Shown here piece after piece: positions 43,283 through 46,530 of a stretch of 46,530 nt of DNA (the first letter of the stretch is position 1; each line of letters starts with the position of its first letter). The notes under the pieces are model-generated. The model was not told the origin of the DNA and ran no database searches. It saw nothing but the letters and a program-made list of their open reading frames with translations. The position numbers and the translations under genes were made by a program. The DNA is from Methylobacterium sp. J-070 (GTDB lineage Bacteria > Pseudomonadota > Alphaproteobacteria > Rhizobiales > Beijerinckiaceae), in contig NZ_JAKSXX010000026.1 in NCBI RefSeq assembly GCF_022829385.1, positions 1 through 46,530 of the forward strand, given 5' to 3'.

Positions 43283-43584
43283 AAGATCACATCATTTTCA
43301 GGCGGCTGCAATACTGATTTGCTATCAAGATTTGATTTTTGTTCGGCGGGCACGACAACGAAGGACATGCGGCCGGACGCGGCCCGGCATTCCAGCCCGG
43401 GCGGGCGGCGGGACTGAGCTTCGAATGATCTGCAGTCTTTGACATAAATCAGTTGCGGCGGAAAGAATCTGACTGTCTTCGAGGTTTGATGATTGCATAC
43501 CGCGCGCATTTATGGGCTAGCTGACAAGCTGAGGCTTGGCTATTGAGGCTCGGCTATCCGGCTTGGCATTGAAGCAGGGCTGTC
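43283..43584. other. A+T-richer gene-free stretch
   Basis: These 302 bases are clearly lower in G+C than their surroundings and separate a minus-strand small gene from the plus-strand lipoprotein-like gene. They likely hold promoters for both. No boxes, operators or RNA genes were identified with confidence. Confidence 0.4.
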
Positions 43585-44106
43585 ATGGTTTTGAAGCGGA
43601 TCGTAGCCCTCGGGATCGTGCTCCCGGCGACGACTGCGTGCTCCCTGTTGCCGACGGGGCGGGGGGTCTACAGTGCGTTACCGCCGGTGGCGGCGACCAG
43701 CCCGGCGATTCCGGTCGACGATACCGCTGCGGCCGTCTCCGACCTGGACATCGATCTGCCCCCGGCCCCCATCCCGGGCGCGCCGACGACGCTGGAGAGC
43801 GCTGCCGGCCGGGGCGGCGTGAATCCCTCCGCGGTGCTCGAAGCCTCGATGCGCGCCCGCACGGGCTGGAAGGTGTTGCGTCCGACCGACATCCCGGAGC
43901 GGTCGGCCCTCGCCGCGCGCCTCGACAACCCGGCCGGACCCGACGTCGCCAGAACCGCCGCCATACCGGCCGCGACGAGGCCGCCCCTGGGCGCGAACGC
44001 GTCGACCACCGTGATGGCTCTCGAAGACGGCCGGTCGGCGGCGGCGATGAGCCGTCTCGCCCGGAACGGTCGCGAGGCCGAGAAGACCATCTGCTCGGGC
44101 TGCTGA
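43585..44106 (+). CDS. Lipoprotein-like hypothetical protein
   Basis: The 173-residue protein has a signal peptide with a lipobox-like end (MVLKRIVALGIVLPATTACS, Cys near residue 19). The mature part is Pro/Ala-rich and mostly disordered, with SAVLEASMRARTGWKVLRPT in the middle, and it ends AEKTICSGC. No family was recognised. The N-terminal Cys suggests anchoring to the cell envelope. Confidence 0.6.
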   Translation: MVLKRIVALGIVLPATTACSLLPTGRGVYSALPPVAATSPAIPVDDTAAAVSDLDIDLPPAPIPGAPTTLESAAGRGGVNPSAVLEASMRARTGWKVLRPTDIPERSALAARLDNPAGPDVARTAAIPAATRPPLGANASTTVMALEDGRSAAAMSRLARNGREAEKTICSGC

Positions 44107-44167
44107 GAGCGGCGCGCCCGCCGGATCGCGCACCCGCCACGGCAGAGCGGCGGGCGGTTGGTGACGA

Positions 44168-44584
44168 TCAGGCCGGTGAGGCGAGGGGCTTGCCCTTCTC
44201 GACGGTGTAGGTCCCCGCGACGCGGGTCGCACCGGAGCCGTTGCGCAGGCTGTGCGGCGTGACGGCGGGGATCTGGAAGCTGTCCCCTGCCCGCAGGGTG
44301 CGGTTCGGCTGGCCGTCCACGAACAGCTCCGCCTCCCCGGCCAGGATCACGGACGATTCGATCCCGGGATGCGTGTGGCGGGCGACGGTGGCATCCGGGG
44401 CGATCTCGGCCGCCACCTGAACGACGACGTACTGTCCGCCCGGCAACTCCTCGGTGCTGAGGATCTTCCGGGTGACCCCGGAGGTCTGCCCGGCCGGCTG
44501 CCCCTGGGCTTCGACGGCGGTCGCCGCGAAGCCGGTCATCACGGCGCAGAGGGCGCATTCGACGAAGCCGCGTCTCGTCAGCAT
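44168..44584 (-). CDS. Tat-exported cupin-fold protein
   Basis: The 138-residue protein starts at 44584 (MLTRRGFVECALCAVMTG), 8 bases after GGAGG. An ATG 6 bases earlier is too close to that site. TRRGFV in a hydrophobic signal peptide is a twin-arginine motif. The mature part is a single cupin barrel with HTHPGIESSVILAGEAELFV (His 70, His 72, Glu 76) and VTPHSLRNG (His 111), the classic three-His-one-Glu metal site. The reaction is unknown; periplasmic cupins of this type range from enzymes to binding proteins. Confidence 0.85.
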   Translation of the reverse strand: MLTRRGFVECALCAVMTGFAATAVEAQGQPAGQTSGVTRKILSTEELPGGQYVVVQVAAEIAPDATVARHTHPGIESSVILAGEAELFVDGQPNRTLRAGDSFQIPAVTPHSLRNGSGATRVAGTYTVEKGKPLASPA

Positions 44585-44888
44585 GGACATGTCCTCCCGT
44601 GGCGCGCGTGTTCTCCCTGACCGACCGCCGGTGTCGCTCTCGGTCTGGGGCCCGCACACCGCATCGTAACTTGATGCATGGCCCGGCGTCATGTGTGACG
44701 GACTGATATCGTGGTGGAACGGGAGGGTTTGCACAGAACATCGGCGCAATGTCGCGCGTCGAATGCTGCTGCAATTTGCCGGCGGGCGCCGGCGGGCCGG
44801 ATCCCGTACCGCGCCATCAGGGCGGCGCCCTGCCCCCCCGGACGGACGCGGGGCGCGGAACCGCGGAGCGGCTCCGATCTTGCCCCGT

Positions 44889-45152
44889 ATGCCCGAGACG
44901 AAGCCTGCCAGGAAGAAGCCGTCCCCCGTGCCGGCGCCCATGCCGGTCGCGGCGAAACCGCCGCCGCGGGTCGGGCTGCCGACGCAACTCGCCGCGATCC
45001 AGGACCGGTACCGTCGCGCCATGAGGGAGGCCTTCGAGCGACCCCGCGCGGAGCAGGGCGACCACATCCGCGCCGCCCTGGCGACGTTGCTGGCCGAACG
45101 GGCCGCCCTGGGCATGAACGATGATGAGGCGGCCGCCGACACGCCGGATTAG
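44889..45152 (+). CDS. Small hypothetical protein
   Basis: The 87-residue protein has a Lys/Pro-rich N terminus (MPETKPARKKPSPVPAPMPV) and a helical C-terminal half (LAAIQDRYRRAMREAFERPR, then IRAALATLLAERAALGM). No family was recognised. It stands alone between the cupin gene and the chemoreceptor gene. Confidence 0.5.
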   Translation: MPETKPARKKPSPVPAPMPVAAKPPPRVGLPTQLAAIQDRYRRAMREAFERPRAEQGDHIRAALATLLAERAALGMNDDEAAADTPD

Positions 45153-45362
45153 GCCGGATCCCCTCCCCGACCGCCGGTCCCGAGCCGGCAGGTCGCGAGG
45201 CCGGGGCGGCCGGCGTCTGACCGCCGGTCCCCCGCGCGGCGGGTGCCGCCCCGGAATCCCCGGCGCGCAGGTTTCGGTGGCGGACGCGCACTGGTATCGG
45301 CCTTCCGTGCCGTTCGTGGGCGGCCGCGCCGCGGTCCGTCGGACTGAGTAGGAAAGTCGGAT

Positions 45363-46530
45363 ATGCCGAACACGTTTGGCCTCAACCGCACCTTGGGGGG
45401 CGCCATCGGCCTCATCGCGCTGCTCACGGTGCTCAGCGGCGGCGCGGTGCTGCTCACCCGCAATCAGCTCCAGACGGCGAACGAGGCCCTGACCCATTCG
45501 GGTCAGGTGATCCGCGCCCTCGACATGTTTCGCGCCGCCATGCTCAACCAGGAGACCGGGCTGCGCGGCTACCTCATCACCGGACGGGAGGGGAGCCTCG
45601 AGCCCTACCGATCGGGACGGCCGGCCCTGGACGCGGCGATCAGCCGGCTGCGCAACCTGATCGGGGACGATGCCGAGCGGTCGTCCCTGCTGGCCGACGC
45701 CGTGGCGGCCGCGCGGATGTGGCAGGCGGATATCGGCGAGGCGGCCATCCGCCGATCCGCCGATCCGGCGACGCGGGCGGAGGCGGTCGACATCGAGGCC
45801 GACGGCAAGGGCAAGGCGATGTTCGACACCCTGCGCGGGAAGCTCTCCGCCATCGAGGCCCTGGAGGAGCGGATGCAGGCGATGCAGAACGCCCGCGTCG
45901 CGCAGGCCGAGCGCAACGAGAGCCTCGCCCTGTGGGGCGGCACCCTGCTCACGCTGCTGATCTGCGCCGGCATCGGCTTCGCCATCAACCGCCTGATCGT
46001 CCGACCGCTCGTGCGGGTGATGGGCTTCGTCGAGCGGGTCGGGGATGGCGACCTGTCGGGGCAGCTGGAGGCGGGCACGGGGGGCGAGGTCGGGCGTCTG
46101 GCGGGGACGCTGAACGCGATGGTCTCGGGCCTGTCGGACCTGGCGCGGACCAACCGGACCGCGACCCTCGACCTGAACGCGGCCGCGGCGGAGATCCGGG
46201 CCTCGGCGCAGGAGCAGGCGGCCTCGGTCGAGCAGCAGTTCGCCGCCGTGCAGGAGACCGCCGCCACGGTGGACGAGATCACCCATTCGGGTGCCCAGAT
46301 CGCCAAGCGGGCCACCGAGGTGATCGCCACCGCCCAGGCCACCGCCCAGACCTCGCGCCAGGGCCTGCGCGCGGTCTCCGACACCGCCAAGGCCATGGAG
46401 GCGATCCGCGAGCAGGCGGAGGCGGTGGCCGGCAACATCGTCAGCCTGTCGGAGAAGACCCAGACGATCGGCGACATCATCGAGACGGTCAACGACATCT
46501 CCGAGCGCACGCACCTGCTGGCGCTCAACG
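45363..46530 (+). CDS. Methyl-accepting chemotaxis protein with CHASE3-like sensor, truncated at right edge
   Basis: The frame runs from 45363 to the end of the window (about 389 residues) without a stop. It has a first membrane helix (GAIGLIALLTVLSGGAVLLT) and a periplasmic CHASE3-like domain with the signature NQETGLRGYLITGREGSLEP. A second membrane helix follows near residues 188-208 (LALWGGTLLTLLICAGIGFA), then a HAMP domain (RPLVRVMGFVERVGDGDLSG). After that comes the start of the cytoplasmic signalling coil (AQEQAASVEQQFAAVQETAA, TVDEITHSGAQIAKRA, IGDIIETVNDISERTHLLAL). The conserved hairpin tip lies beyond the edge. It is a chemoreceptor feeding the CheA/CheY system. Its ligand is unknown. 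Confidence 0.93.
   Translation, partial: MPNTFGLNRTLGGAIGLIALLTVLSGGAVLLTRNQLQTANEALTHSGQVIRALDMFRAAMLNQETGLRGYLITGREGSLEPYRSGRPALDAAISRLRNLIGDDAERSSLLADAVAAARMWQADIGEAAIRRSADPATRAEAVDIEADGKGKAMFDTLRGKLSAIEALEERMQAMQNARVAQAERNESLALWGGTLLTLLICAGIGFAINRLIVRPLVRVMGFVERVGDGDLSGQLEAGTGGEVGRLAGTLNAMVSGLSDLARTNRTATLDLNAAAAEIRASAQEQAASVEQQFAAVQETAATVDEITHSGAQIAKRATEVIATAQATAQTSRQGLRAVSDTAKAMEAIREQAEAVAGNIVSLSEKTQTIGDIIETVNDISERTHLLALN

Overview
The window is about 70% G+C, and its gene content points to an alphaproteobacterium of the order Hyphomicrobiales (Rhizobiales), most likely Methylobacterium or a close relative. The evidence is the flagellin regulators FlaF and FlbT, an FtcR-type orphan response regulator, a MotE-like motor chaperone, a DUF1217-type flagellar protein, a short FlgD and a rhizobial-style FliM. 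The genus is inferred from gene style and was not tested by a search.

Positions 1 to about 34,200 form one large flagellar cluster. Most of it (1-29,173) is on the minus strand. Read right to left it runs: a multi-repeat DUF1217-type protein, flgF, fliI, flgE, flgK, flgL, flaF, flbT, flgD, fliQ, flhA, fliR, a FliJ-like coiled coil, a FlgJ-type rod-binding protein, a FlgN-like chaperone and a FliL-like membrane protein. A plus-strand heparinase II/III-like gene interrupts at 11,187-13,841. The order then continues with ftcR, flgB, flgC, fliE, flgG, flgA, flgI, motE-like, flgH, fliL, fliP, fliC and fliF, and ends in a truncated or partial frame at the left edge. A second, divergent flagellar operon on the plus strand (29,305-34,215) carries motA, fliM, a small membrane protein, fliN, fliG and flhB. 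Together these encode most of the export gate, MS ring and switch, rod, P and L rings, hook, hook-filament junction, filament and half of the stator. motB, motC, fliK and fliD are not seen. Many neighbours overlap by ATGA, so translation is probably coupled. fliF carries a one-base frameshift.

From 34,216 to the right end the content is mixed housekeeping and accessory. It includes malate synthase G with a divergent LysR regulator, a class II aldolase/adducin-family protein, a gene-poor stretch with two large palindromic elements and the remnant of a winged-helix DNA-binding gene, an SDR oxidoreductase with a non-canonical active site, several small hypothetical genes, a tandem pair of paralogous coiled-coil proteins, a lipoprotein-like protein and a Tat-exported cupin. 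The window ends in the 5' part of a CHASE3-type methyl-accepting chemotaxis protein. That last gene suggests the chemotaxis and motility theme continues to the right.

The least explained items are the DUF1217-type protein with six to seven tandem units of about 100 residues, the heparinase-like gene inside the flagellar cluster, the paralogous coiled-coil pair, and the decayed DNA-binding gene beside a long-armed palindrome. No clearly new multi-gene system could be demonstrated from the sequence alone.
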